Origin: Mesorhizobium sp. ES1-1
GTDB lineage: Bacteria; Pseudomonadota; Alphaproteobacteria; Rhizobiales; Rhizobiaceae
Assembly (NCBI RefSeq): GCF_020164785.1
Contig: NZ_JAIUGX010000001.1
Coordinates: 496,001-560,000 of the forward strand
Direction of reading: 5' to 3'
Length of the DNA: 64,000 bases
In this document: piece after piece, positions 1 through 8,196 of the stretch
Numbering within the stretch: the first letter of the stretch is position 1
How the letters are laid out: every line of letters starts with the position of its first letter
Notes under the pieces: model-generated
What the model saw: only the letters and a program-made list of their open reading frames with translations
The model's database searches: none
Told to the model about the DNA's origin: nothing
Translations under genes and position numbers: made by a program

Positions 1-2
1 GC

Positions 3-419
3 GGCTCGGACAAGCTCATCAAGCAGCTTAACCAGATCCCGCTGCAGGCGCGCGCGGGCATCGGTAACGCGTTGGCCGGCTCCGTTGTCCTGCTCGATGC
101 CTATGCCAAGCAGAAGATACAGGGTGGCGGGCGCGCAGGCCGTGTCTACACCCGTCGTACTGTCAGCCATCAGGCGTCCGCACCAGGCGAATTCCCAAAA
201 ACCGACACCGGTCAGCTCGTGTCGTCCCTGTTCTTCCGTGTCGCCGCCGACAAGCTCTCCGCCTTCTTCGGCACAACCCTCGCCCACGGCCGCTACCTTG
301 AATACGGCACCAGCCGCATGGCGGCACGTCCGTGGCTACGTCCCACCCTCAAGGCCAACGCATCTGCCATCACCGAACGGGTGCGCAACGCCGTCAACGA
401 GGCGCTGAGAAATGTCTGA
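3..419 (+). CDS. HK97 gp10-like head-tail/tail protein, 5'-truncated by window
   Basis: The reading frame is open from the first bases of the window, so the true start lies to the left; the TTG at 72 is not the real start. The encoded segment, rich in Lys/Leu at its beginning (IKQLNQIPLQARAG) and containing YLEYGTSRMAARPWLRPTL, resembles the HK97 gp10 family, which acts at the head-tail junction or tail completion step in siphoviruses. The stop overlaps the start of the next gene by 8 bases (ATGTCTGA), consistent with translational coupling in a late operon. The family call rests on the conserved E(Y/F)G...RPW.RP core and on the position before a DUF3168 gene. Confidence 0.7.
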   Translation, partial: GSDKLIKQLNQIPLQARAGIGNALAGSVVLLDAYAKQKIQGGGRAGRVYTRRTVSHQASAPGEFPKTDTGQLVSSLFFRVAADKLSAFFGTTLAHGRYLEYGTSRMAARPWLRPTLKANASAITERVRNAVNEALRNV

Positions 420-816
420 TACCGCCTTTCCCGTCATCAAGGGCATCATCGCCGCACTTAAGGCGAGCGCTCCCGTGACCACTCTTGTCGGCCAGCGGAT
501 TTACTCTGACGTGCCGCAGGGCGCGGCATTCCCGTACCTTGTTGTCTCCATCCAGAGCGAACCTTTTGCCGCGAACGACTTCAGCGGCCAGTCCCATACC
601 GTCCGCCTGCAAGCTCACAGCCGCAAGGCGAGTGCTTCAGAGGTGCTGCTCATCCGGGCGGCCTCGCTGACGGCACTTGACCGGCAGGAGAATGCCATCG
701 CCCTTGATACCGGAACATTGGTGAAGTGCGAGTATTCCGGCCTGAGCGACGCGTTTATCGAAGACGACGGCAAAACATGGCAGTCGGTCGGCGAGCTGGA
801 CGTCATCGTAGTTTAA
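412..816 (+). CDS. DUF3168 tail completion protein
   Basis: This 134-residue protein matches the DUF3168 family (gp17-like tail completion or terminator). It has an N-terminal helix, then L-x-G-x-R-I-Y and P-Q-G-x-x-F-P-Y, then the body typical of this family. In siphoviruses it caps the tail where it joins the head. It sits between the gp10-like gene and the tail tube gene, the canonical order, and it overlaps the preceding stop. Confidence 0.75.
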   Translation: MSDTAFPVIKGIIAALKASAPVTTLVGQRIYSDVPQGAAFPYLVVSIQSEPFAANDFSGQSHTVRLQAHSRKASASEVLLIRAASLTALDRQENAIALDTGTLVKCEYSGLSDAFIEDDGKTWQSVGELDVIVV

Positions 817-874
817 TGTTGCGCACCATGCGGTTTAAGCCTTAGTCTAAAACCAATAACGGAAGGGTCATAAT

Positions 875-1282
875 TTGGCTGCACAAAAAGGGCGGGCAGT
901 GCTCGTCAAGTACAACACCACGGGTACCACCTACGCAACCGTGGGGGGCGCTCGTGAAGTGACCCTTACCATCAACAACGAACCGGTCGACATCACCAAC
1001 TCCGACGATTCCGGCATCCGCAAGCTCCTCGAAGGCGCCGGCGTCAACTCCATCAGCATCAAGCTTCAAGGCGTATACGTCGAAGACGCCGCCGCTGCTG
1101 CCATCCGAGTCGATGCCAGCACCAATGCCCACCGCAACTACCAACTGGTCATGCCCGGCGCGGTCGCCAAGACCTACCAGGGCAACTTCATGGTGGCTTC
1201 CTACGAAGAAGCCGGCTCCTACAAGGACACCGTCACCTACAACCTCACGCTCGAATCTGCGGGCGCGGTTACCATCAGCTAA
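875..1282 (+). CDS. Phage major tail tube protein
   Basis: The 135-residue product is a small beta-rich protein of the TP901-1/GTA tail tube type: MAAQKGRAVLVK at the N-terminus, a central I-T-N-S-D-D-S-G-I-R-K-L-L segment, and a Y-x-x-x-V-T-Y-N-L-T-L-E-S-A-G end that is characteristic of tube proteins. It would polymerise as stacked rings around the tape measure protein. The start is TTG at 875, with GGAAGGG about eight bases upstream acting as ribosome binding site. Confidence 0.75.
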   Translation: MAAQKGRAVLVKYNTTGTTYATVGGAREVTLTINNEPVDITNSDDSGIRKLLEGAGVNSISIKLQGVYVEDAAAAAIRVDASTNAHRNYQLVMPGAVAKTYQGNFMVASYEEAGSYKDTVTYNLTLESAGAVTIS

Positions 1283-1296
1283 CCGGAAGTCTCGAC

Positions 1297-1713
1297 ATGA
1301 AGAAACTCCTCCTCGTTACAACCGGCCTTAGCCTGTTCGTGGCCAGCGTGTTTGCGCAGGCTGCCAACATCAGCACCACCGCGGCCAGCTCGTTCAACAT
1401 CCTGAACCTCACGACCAGCATGACCACGGCCATCAGCAACACCTACTTCACCAATGATGGAGACACGATGCTGGTGGTGAAAACCGGCGCCACCGGCATC
1501 AGTGCTACCGCCAAGACGCAGGCGCAAACTATGTCCCAGGCAGGCTACGGGAGCGTTCCGCTCACCGACCTGACTGTGGCTGTTCCTGCCAACACCTACG
1601 CGCTGATCGGCCCCTTTCCCCAGGGGCGCTGGAACACGCCACAAGGCACGGTGCAGGTCCAGTTGACCTCCACCACTGCTGTGAGCGTCTCCGCAATAAG
1701 TCAGTCCCAGTAA
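1297..1713 (+). CDS. Small phage structural-like protein with a Sec-type leader
   Basis: 138 residues. The first 20 residues (MKKLLLVTTGLSLFVASVFA) form a textbook Sec signal: Lys-Lys, a hydrophobic stretch, then Ala-Gln-Ala-Ala. The rest is Ser/Thr-rich and beta-predicted and ends with VAVPANTYALIGPFPQGRWN, a segment like that of small phage decoration or tail-accessory beta proteins. It lies between the tube gene and the tail chaperone gene, and its stop shares a base with the next start (TAATG). A cleavable export signal on a virion-module protein is unusual. The exact function is not known; a periplasmic or virion-surface role is possible. Confidence 0.5.
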   Translation: MKKLLLVTTGLSLFVASVFAQAANISTTAASSFNILNLTTSMTTAISNTYFTNDGDTMLVVKTGATGISATAKTQAQTMSQAGYGSVPLTDLTVAVPANTYALIGPFPQGRWNTPQGTVQVQLTSTTAVSVSAISQSQ

Positions 1714-2057
1714 TGGCCAACACCCTCCGCAACGAAGTCAAAATCATACTCGCGGGCGAAGAGCGCACCATGCGTGCGACCTTCACCGCCATCCGGGCTA
1801 TCGAGAAGGATGTGGGCAAGAGCATCATGGCGCTCATCAACCAGCTCGGCCAGCAAGGGGACCTGTCCGTGACGGACGCCGCCGTGGTCATTCACAACGG
1901 CCTGCGCGGGCATGACGACAACCGCCTCACCCTACCAGAGGTTGGCGCCGCCATCCTGGAAGCCGGTCTTACCAACGTCAGCATGGCGGTAGTGGAATTC
2001 GTCAGCATGGCGCTGAATGGTGTGAGCGTGGGAAAGCCGGAGACGGCGGCTCAATAA
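1713..2057 (+). CDS. GTA gp11-like tail assembly chaperone (G-type, zero-frame product)
   Basis: The 114-residue product (MANTLRNEVKIILAGEERTM...) matches the GTA-gp11/phage tail chaperone family: a short beta hairpin (EERTMRATFTAIRAIEKDVG) followed by helices that count how many T-cell-like 'tube position' contacts are made with the tape measure. It starts by stop/start overlap with the preceding gene. Near its 3' end, at 2030-2036, it has GGGAAAG in the correct phase for -1 slippage, which would extend it into the next frame (see the following entries). Confidence 0.75.
   Translation: MANTLRNEVKIILAGEERTMRATFTAIRAIEKDVGKSIMALINQLGQQGDLSVTDAAVVIHNGLRGHDDNRLTLPEVGAAILEAGLTNVSMAVVEFVSMALNGVSVGKPETAAQ
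2030..2036 (+). promoter_or_regulatory. Programmed -1 ribosomal frameshift site (G GGA AAG)
   Basis: In the zero frame the ribosome reads GTG GGA AAG, so the heptamer is G_GGA_AAG, which fits the X_XXY_YYZ rule and is identical to the slippery site that lambda uses for its tail chaperone pair gpG/gpGT. Slipping back one base gives GGG AAA GCC GGA GAC and continues without a stop to 2281. The zero frame ends at 2057, 21 bases after the site. I did not fold the downstream RNA. Confidence 0.75.
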
Positions 2058-2281
2058 CCGAGCTGCCGTGGGAGGATATAATCTCCTCCGCTCTCGGCGC
2101 ACTGAAGTGGTCGCCTAATACCTTTTGGCAAGCCACGATTTATGAATATACTGCTGCTATGAAAGGCCATCTGGTTTCTCAGGGCGTTGACCTTAATCCC
2201 GCGGTATCGCGGGATGAGTACCTCACCCTCAAAGCCGAAGATGAAGCCCGCGAGAGAAACAAGAGATTGCCTGATGCGTGA
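2036..2281 (+). CDS. Tail assembly chaperone extension (T-type, made by -1 frameshift)
   Basis: After slippage at 2030-2036 this frame encodes 81 further residues and stops at TGA 2279-2281. There is no ATG, GTG or TTG suited to independent initiation at its beginning, which supports expression as a fusion to the upstream chaperone. It contains ELPWEDIISSALGAL and then W-S-P-N-T-F-W-Q-A-T, then a Lys/Glu/Arg-rich helical end, a pattern like the small tail assembly chaperones next to GTA gp11 homologues (Rcc01693-like). The stop overlaps the GTG start of the tape measure gene (GTGA). In known systems the fusion binds the tape measure protein and recruits tube subunits. Confidence 0.75.
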   Translation, partial: AGDGGSITELPWEDIISSALGALKWSPNTFWQATIYEYTAAMKGHLVSQGVDLNPAVSRDEYLTLKAEDEARERNKRLPDA

Positions 2282-4134
2282 GCCAAACCCTAGAAGCGCT
2301 GGTTGTTGAGCTTCGGGCTGACGTAAAGGGTTTACAGACCTCCCTGCAATCCGCTGCCGGCGACGTGCAGCGCTTCTCGAATTCCGCATCTTCCTCAATC
2401 AAAGGCTTCCAAGCCTCGGTCCTTCTCGCCCGTACCGCCATCGTTGCAATGGGCGCCGCGTTCGTCGCCTTTAAGGTTGGCAAAGGCATCGTCGATGCCG
2501 GTGTGCAGGTGCAGGCGCTCGGCTACCGCATGAACGCCGCTACCGGCGATGCCAAGATCGCCACTGAGGCACTGGCCTTTGTCCGTGCCGAATCTGAACG
2601 GCTTGGCTTGAGCTTCCTCGATTCCGCCAACAGCTTCGCCAGCTTCAGTGCGTCAGCGCTGCGGTCGGGCATGACTTTCCAGCAAACCAAGGAGGTCTTC
2701 ACCGGTGTGGCGGAGGCTGTGACTGCCCTCCACCTTCCCGCCGACCGGGCGCAATCGGCTTTCCTTGCTATCGAGCAGATGGCCAGCAAGGGTACAGTGC
2801 AGATGCAGGAGCTTAAGCTCCAGCTCGCTTCCGCTATTCCCGGCGCCATGGAAATCATGGCCCAGGCCAGCGGCAAGTCGGTGCAGGAGTTCAACGCACT
2901 CATCGGCAAGGGTGAGGTGCTTTCCTCGGATGCCCTGCCGAAGCTGGCTCGGGCCTTCCGTGACCAGTTCGGCAAGCAGGCCACAGAGGCTGCCGAAGGC
3001 GCGCAGGCAGCGTTCAACCGCCTTGGAAATGCGCTTCTTGAACTGCAATCCAAGCTTGCCAACAGCGGCATCCTCGATGTCGTTGTTGAGAGCGTCCGGG
3101 ATCTGACCAAGGCCCTGAATGACCCGGCCATGGTGGACGGCCTGGTGAAGTTTGCGCAGGCGCTGGCGGCCATCGCGAAGATCGCCCTCGATGTCGCCTC
3201 CGGCATCGGTCAGGCCCTCTACAAGATTGGCGAGTTCGAGACCAAGGCGCTTGCACTTGTTGGCCTCGGCGCTGGGGCGCACCCACAGACCGGCAAGATC
3301 CGCATACCGGTCCAGCCACACGTGGATCCTTCAGCAAGCGGGAGCTACTCGCTTGGCGGCATTCCGGCACCGGCTGAAAGCGAAGCACAGCAAAAGGCGC
3401 GGGAAAAGGCCGAACGCATGCGCCAGCAATTGCGCGACAAGGTGAGCGCCATCGGTCTCACCAACGCCCGAGAAAACGACCCTGGTGAGGCGGCAGCTCT
3501 AGAAGTGGACAAGCAGCTTAAGACACTGAAAGAGGCTCTGGATAAGAAGGCCATCACCGAATCCGAGTACCGGGACGCCAGCATAGCCGCGGAAATGGCC
3601 TATCAAGACAGGCTTACGGACATCCGTAAGGAGGCCACGGATCTGGAAGTCAGCATGCGTGGCAAAGCCCTCAACAGCATTCAGGGGCTGATGCAGGTAT
3701 TTGCCGGCAAGAACAAAGCCATAGCGATCGCCATGCTGGCCTTTGACAAGGCCCGAGCGATTGCGCAGGCCATCATGGAAACCCATGTGGCTGCCGCTGC
3801 TGCCCTGAAATACGATCCCACCGGTGCTACCTCGGCTTATGTCACGACCTTGGGCTACGCCAACGTGGCTGCGATCGCAGCGACTGGTATCGCGCAGCTC
3901 GCCACCATGGGTAGCGGTGGCGGCTCCGGTGGCGACGGGGGTTTCTCTGGAGGAGACAGCCTCGGCGGCGGTGGGGGCGGCACCTCATCCGTCGCCGCCT
4001 CTCAGAAGGTCATCCAGGTCACGCTGCAAGGCAGCGAGACGGCCCAGATGTCGAAGAACCAGGTCCGCGACCTCATCGACCTCATCAACGATGCGCAGAA
4101 GGACGGCAGCCGCGTCCAGGTGATGAACGCATGA
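2278..4134 (+). CDS. Tail tape measure protein
   Basis: 618 residues starting with GTG. The N-terminal region has the VVELRADVKGLQTSLQ...A-A-G-D-V-Q-R-F pattern seen at the head of tape measure proteins. A hydrophobic segment at about residues 45-70 and another near 485-560 flank a mainly helical Ala/Leu/Lys/Glu middle. A Gly/Ser-rich linker (about 540-570) precedes the C-terminus. The family sets tail length. At the usual 0.15 nm per residue this predicts a tail of roughly 90 nm, which is short for a siphovirus. It follows the chaperone pair and overlaps the next gene by four bases. Confidence 0.85.
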   Translation: MSQTLEALVVELRADVKGLQTSLQSAAGDVQRFSNSASSSIKGFQASVLLARTAIVAMGAAFVAFKVGKGIVDAGVQVQALGYRMNAATGDAKIATEALAFVRAESERLGLSFLDSANSFASFSASALRSGMTFQQTKEVFTGVAEAVTALHLPADRAQSAFLAIEQMASKGTVQMQELKLQLASAIPGAMEIMAQASGKSVQEFNALIGKGEVLSSDALPKLARAFRDQFGKQATEAAEGAQAAFNRLGNALLELQSKLANSGILDVVVESVRDLTKALNDPAMVDGLVKFAQALAAIAKIALDVASGIGQALYKIGEFETKALALVGLGAGAHPQTGKIRIPVQPHVDPSASGSYSLGGIPAPAESEAQQKAREKAERMRQQLRDKVSAIGLTNARENDPGEAAALEVDKQLKTLKEALDKKAITESEYRDASIAAEMAYQDRLTDIRKEATDLEVSMRGKALNSIQGLMQVFAGKNKAIAIAMLAFDKARAIAQAIMETHVAAAAALKYDPTGATSAYVTTLGYANVAAIAATGIAQLATMGSGGGSGGDGGFSGGDSLGGGGGGTSSVAASQKVIQVTLQGSETAQMSKNQVRDLIDLINDAQKDGSRVQVMNA

Positions 4135-4886
4135 CCTCGAATGTGCGCATCGGCTACCAGAACTTGCTCGAACTGGGCACGGTTGTGGCGTCCAGTGAGG
4201 ATGCCGGGTTTCCCGTCCAGAACGCCTATGACTGGCTTACGTCGGACTATTTCAAGCCGGCTGCAAGCGGAACAATCACCCTCACCCTGACCCTCGGCGC
4301 CGCCAAGTCGGCCGATTACTTCGCCTTCTACGGTCACGACCTCTATGCCCACGGCGGGACCATCAAACTGCAATACTGGAACGGCAGCGCTTACGTCGAC
4401 TGCTTCGCAGCCATCACTCCCACTGATGGGGCGCCACGCCTGGTCACGTTTACGGCACAGACATCCACGCTATTTCGCGTGGTCATCACCTGCACCAGCG
4501 TATTCGCCATTGCCGTTATCAGCTTCGGGTCCGCGCTGTCGCTGGAGCGGGGCATGTACCTCAACTGGACCCCGCCTCCATTCGGCCGCACAACGCGTCT
4601 GATCAACAGCCAGTCTGAGGGCGGCGCCTTCCTTGGGCGCAGCATCATCGCCAAAGGCGTGAAATCATCGCTTGAGGTGCGGGCGGCATCGGACACGTGG
4701 ATGCGCAGCAACTGGCCCGCGTTCGTGGCCCATGCCGAGCAAAAACCGTTCTTCTTCCTGCCGGACAATGTCGGTCAACCGCTGGAGTGCGTGTTCTGCT
4801 GGGCCGATCAGGACATCCCGGCACCCGCCCATGTCTATTACGGCTACATGGGCGTCACCATCCCCATCCGGGGCCTTGTCGAATGA
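4131..4886 (+). CDS. Distal tail protein
   Basis: 251 residues in the position of the distal tail (Dit) protein, between tape measure and hub. The sequence has alternating beta-rich stretches (TITLTLTLGAAKSADYFAFYGHDL, broken here only for reference as strands 43-66) and a conserved C-terminal segment with PFFFLPD, CVFCWADQD and PIRGLVE, typical of tail tip proteins of GTA-like and lambda-like phages. It would form the ring joining tube and hub. It starts by ATGA overlap with the tape measure gene and ends by ATGA overlap with the hub gene. Confidence 0.6.
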   Translation: MTSNVRIGYQNLLELGTVVASSEDAGFPVQNAYDWLTSDYFKPAASGTITLTLTLGAAKSADYFAFYGHDLYAHGGTIKLQYWNGSAYVDCFAAITPTDGAPRLVTFTAQTSTLFRVVITCTSVFAIAVISFGSALSLERGMYLNWTPPPFGRTTRLINSQSEGGAFLGRSIIAKGVKSSLEVRAASDTWMRSNWPAFVAHAEQKPFFFLPDNVGQPLECVFCWADQDIPAPAHVYYGYMGVTIPIRGLVE

Positions 4887-6529
4887 CCACCTACAACGAA
4901 CTTCGCGTGAAGGTCGGCCGTCGGCCGATCACCGTTGTCGAGCTCGACCTGGACTTCTGCAACAATGTCTACGGCACAGCACCCTGCACCGCGGCTGTCG
5001 GCGTCACCGGTACCCAGAAGTGCTTCAACACCTACCCCACCTGTCAGGATGCCGCCCATTACAGCCGGGGCACCAAGACATACAAATTCACGGAGGCAAA
5101 CTCATTCCTCCCGATCGGGGAAACGGTTTACCCGTGCATCAGTGACGTGGACATTGCGCCGACCCAACTCAAACCCGGCGCCTTCTCTGTCAGCGCGGCT
5201 GTCACGGTCACGCTTGACGACTTTCCGCACCACGATCGGGGAGTCGACCCCTACATCGCTTCACGCAGCTATGACGCCCGCAATCAGGGCACCTTCTTCG
5301 GCAAACTGAAGGCTCGCAATGCCATAGTCACCAACCGGGTAATGCGGGTGAATACCGGCTATATCGACGCCAACCGCACTGTTTATACCCTCACCCGCAC
5401 CTACTTCATCGACCGCATCGAAGGCCCGGATGCCAACGGCCGTGTGAAAATCGTCGGTAAGGATCTTCTGCGATTCGATGAAATCGAGAAAACGAAGATG
5501 CCACGCCAGCCGACTGCAACGCTCACGGCAGGGGCGCCGCCGAACAGCACCTTCAACGTAAGTATGTCGCCGGCAGGTGTGGGAGCAACTCTGCCCTCCG
5601 GCACCTTTCTCATCGCCCTCGACGATGAGATCCTGAACGTCAATGTGTCGCCAGGCGACATCCTAAGCGCCTCAACCCGGCACGAGTATATCACCACAGC
5701 ACTAGCCCATGGCGCTGGGACGGTCGTCAGGGAAGTTTTCCCGAACGCAACGGGCACCTATCGCCCTGTGCAGATGATACGGGACCTGCTTCTGGCTGCG
5801 GGAATCGACAGCTCGTACATTCCCTACTCAGCGTGGCAGACCGAGTGCGACGCGTACATCGATCCTACCTCGGTCGAAACCGTGATCGTGGAGCAGGAAA
5901 GCGTCAAAACCCTCATCGAGGAATTGCTGACGGACTTCGGGTGCGCACTCTGGTGGGATGAGCTGGACGCTCAGCTGAAGTTCAAGGTTCTTTCCACGGG
6001 CGCATCCTCCATTGCCACCCTGCGTGACGTGGAGAACATTCTTGAAGGGTCAATGACGGTGAAGGTGCTCGAGAAAGAGCGCATGAGCCGCGTGCAGGTC
6101 AGCTACGGGATGGTCAAGAAATATCCCCCCTACGCAGACGGGAATTTCGCCTCGGCAATGACACCAGACGTTAAGAACATGTCCAAATCAGCACTCGTGA
6201 TTGATACCGTTGCCGAAAGCCCCAACGCCTATGCCGGCGCCGTTCCAAAGGAGATTGTGAGCCGGTGGCTGGGTTTTAATGCAGGCGCGGAGGCAACGGC
6301 TGTAGCAAACCGCTATCTGGCCCGGTACGGGAAAACCCTGCGGGAGGTTGCCTTCCAGATGGACGCCAAGGATAGCCATATCCGCACCGGCGACGTGGTC
6401 AACATCGTATCGAGGTTGCTCCAAGCGCCGGATGGTTCCCAGCAACCGGTTAAGTTCATCATCACCCAATTCCGGGAAACGGTCGTCGGGTCACAATATA
6501 GCTATACCGCGCTGGAACTTCCCGCTTAA
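4883..6529 (+). CDS. Tail hub/baseplate protein with four-cysteine N-terminal motif
   Basis: I place the start at ATG 4883, which overlaps the previous stop (ATGA); the frame is open further upstream but inside the preceding gene. The 548-residue product has Cys26, Cys35, Cys47 and Cys54 (C-x8-C-x11-C-x6-C) in a segment reading FCNNVYGTAPC and KCFNTYPTCQD. A long beta-rich body follows with VDPYIASRSYDARNQGTFFG. Position and size suit the central hub or tail tip that closes the tube. The cysteine cluster could bind a metal or Fe-S cluster, as in lambda gpL, but this is inference. Confidence 0.6.
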   Translation: MTTYNELRVKVGRRPITVVELDLDFCNNVYGTAPCTAAVGVTGTQKCFNTYPTCQDAAHYSRGTKTYKFTEANSFLPIGETVYPCISDVDIAPTQLKPGAFSVSAAVTVTLDDFPHHDRGVDPYIASRSYDARNQGTFFGKLKARNAIVTNRVMRVNTGYIDANRTVYTLTRTYFIDRIEGPDANGRVKIVGKDLLRFDEIEKTKMPRQPTATLTAGAPPNSTFNVSMSPAGVGATLPSGTFLIALDDEILNVNVSPGDILSASTRHEYITTALAHGAGTVVREVFPNATGTYRPVQMIRDLLLAAGIDSSYIPYSAWQTECDAYIDPTSVETVIVEQESVKTLIEELLTDFGCALWWDELDAQLKFKVLSTGASSIATLRDVENILEGSMTVKVLEKERMSRVQVSYGMVKKYPPYADGNFASAMTPDVKNMSKSALVIDTVAESPNAYAGAVPKEIVSRWLGFNAGAEATAVANRYLARYGKTLREVAFQMDAKDSHIRTGDVVNIVSRLLQAPDGSQQPVKFIITQFRETVVGSQYSYTALELPA

Positions 6530-6587
6530 AGGTTTATTGCCAAGCATCTTTATTGGTGGCTTAATGGGCTAACGAAAGTACCCGCCC

Positions 6588-6839
6588 ATGTTCGACCGTC
6601 AGCAATCCATTACGCGGGCGCGGGCCGTAGACTTATCATCCACTGATGACGCAATGTCTGCCAACTCCCCCACGCGGGCCGTTTTCGTTGGCACCGGCGG
6701 GGTACTAAATGTGGAGTTGTCGGGGGCGCCGGGGGTAGCGGTGTCCTACACGGTCGCCTCAGGCACACGGCATTCCATATCCGTCTCCAAATTCCTTAAA
6801 ACCAGCACCACAGCGGCACTCATCGTCGCCGAGTTCTAA
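6588..6839 (+). CDS. Spike base protein, Rcc01079-like
   Basis: The 83-residue protein ends with RAVFVGTGGVLNVELSG...SYTVASGTRHSISVSKF...TSTTAALIVAEF. This fits the small 'spike base' family named after Rhodobacter capsulatus Rcc01079, in which R-A-L-Y-V-G-T-G-G-D-L is the hallmark. In the R. capsulatus gene transfer agent this protein anchors head spikes at capsid vertices. The stop shares one base with the start of the next gene (TAATG), as expected for a base/fibre pair. Confidence 0.65.
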   Translation: MFDRQQSITRARAVDLSSTDDAMSANSPTRAVFVGTGGVLNVELSGAPGVAVSYTVASGTRHSISVSKFLKTSTTAALIVAEF

Positions 6840-7615
6840 TGCAGATCGGCGTCAGCACCTGGTATCCCGATCAGCCTTCGGACGGGTTTGACCAGGCGTC
6901 GGCTGCCCTGTTCGCAAGAATGACTACGCCGCCGACTGCGGCGCGCGCAGCCCTTATCGACACTATGGTAAAGGCCTTAAAAGCCGCAGGCATCTGGGAC
7001 AAGATGGATGCTCTTTATGTGATGGCGGCGGCCGATAGTCAGTCAGCCGGGCTAAATTGGAAAAGCTCCAGTTATACCCTGTCTCCAGTTAATAGCCCAA
7101 CGTTTACGACTGACCGAGGCTACCGAAGTGATGGGGTTACAGCGTACTTGGAAACCAACTGCGCTGTCGGCACCATTGGGGGACAATTCTCGCAAAACAG
7201 TGCCCACGCGGCTGTGTGGATCAATACCGACCAAGCCGTTGACTTACGGGACATGGGAACGCCCTTTATGGGGGTGAATAGCCGCAACTCCACTAACGGT
7301 TTGGGCGTCGCACTCAACGCTGCCGAAACCATCGTAGCTGCCGCCGCCTCCGATGCGCGTGGGTATTCAGGCGGGCTACGGAACAATAGCGCGAGCATTG
7401 ACATCTATAAGAACGGCGCGCTCCTCGGCAACCGGCTTGTAGCGTCAGCTGCTATGACCACCGAAACGGTTCACATCTGTAAGCGGAACGGTAATCCATC
7501 CCCAACGACCCGGCGTGTTGCGGTGGGTCACTTCGGCTCAGCGTTGACGCCCCAGAACTTCGCGGACGCCTACACGATATTTAATACCTATCTCACAGCA
7601 GTCGGAGGTGCCTAA
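6839..7615 (+). CDS. Putative spike/fibre (receptor-binding) protein
   Basis: 258 residues, coupled to the spike base gene. After a helical N-terminal stretch (PPTAARAALIDTMVKALKAAGIWDKMDALYVMAA, about residues 31-64) the rest looks like a beta sandwich of the lectin/laminin-G type found in phage fibres, with AAVWINTDQA and IYKNGALLGNR strands. I infer a head or tail fibre that contacts the host surface. No catalytic motif was seen. It shares a stop/start overlap with the following small gene. Confidence 0.5.
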   Translation: MQIGVSTWYPDQPSDGFDQASAALFARMTTPPTAARAALIDTMVKALKAAGIWDKMDALYVMAAADSQSAGLNWKSSSYTLSPVNSPTFTTDRGYRSDGVTAYLETNCAVGTIGGQFSQNSAHAAVWINTDQAVDLRDMGTPFMGVNSRNSTNGLGVALNAAETIVAAAASDARGYSGGLRNNSASIDIYKNGALLGNRLVASAAMTTETVHICKRNGNPSPTTRRVAVGHFGSALTPQNFADAYTIFNTYLTAVGGA

Positions 7616-7815
7616 TGATCATCCTTACAGCCGAACAAGCTGACCACGTACGCGGGCCGACCACCAACGGTGCCGCGCTGGAACCGCGTGAGCTGCCGGA
7701 CGGCGTTTTCATTTTGAACGAAGCGGTCCTGACAGACCCTAACCATACGGTGCATCATGATTTTCTTGCCACCCTACCAAAGCGCTCTGTGACAATCCCT
7801 GAGAGTGCTGAGTAG
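7615..7815 (+). CDS. Small phage protein of unknown function
   Basis: 66 residues (MIILTAEQADHVRGPTTNGAALEPRELPDG...). It is translationally coupled to the fibre gene through TAATG and is hydrophilic with no membrane segment. Position suggests a fibre accessory or chaperone, but nothing in the sequence identifies it. Confidence 0.5.
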   Translation: MIILTAEQADHVRGPTTNGAALEPRELPDGVFILNEAVLTDPNHTVHHDFLATLPKRSVTIPESAE

Positions 7816-7872
7816 CCTGATGCGAAACAAACCTCCCGTCCTGGTGTTACCGTCCTATGAAGCGAATGAGTA

Positions 7873-8196
7873 ATGCTGTCCGCAATGCTGCTAGAGTTTC
7901 TGACCGCCTACCAAAGAGAGATAGGCCTGGGGACGCTCGGCCTAATGGGCGGCGTCGTTCGAATTCTCGCGGCCAAAGAGCAAATGTCACCGTCGCTCGC
8001 GGCAGCCACGCTTATCAGTGCGTTCATCCTGCCGGCGACGGGCGGAGATCTGCTGCACGATTGGTTCAACCTGGGGGACAAGGCGACAGGGTTCTGTGCA
8101 TTCTTGGCGGGGGGAGTGGCTATCAAGGCAGTATTGAAAGCTCAGGAAGCCGACCTTTCATGGCCGCCATTCGCGAAAAAGGAGGAAAGGCCATGA
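7873..8196 (+). CDS. Putative holin-like membrane protein
   Basis: 107 residues with three likely membrane segments: about 16-33 (around GLGTLGLMGGVVRILA), 41-58 (SLAAATLISAFILPA) and 70-90 (TGFCAFLAGGVAIKAVL), followed by a charged C-terminus (FAKKEERP). This is the layout of class I phage holins, and the gene opens the presumed lysis cassette. The stop overlaps the start of the next tiny gene in ATGA. The start codon is chosen by topology; no strong ribosome binding site is visible. Confidence 0.5.
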   Translation: MLSAMLLEFLTAYQREIGLGTLGLMGGVVRILAAKEQMSPSLAAATLISAFILPATGGDLLHDWFNLGDKATGFCAFLAGGVAIKAVLKAQEADLSWPPFAKKEERP

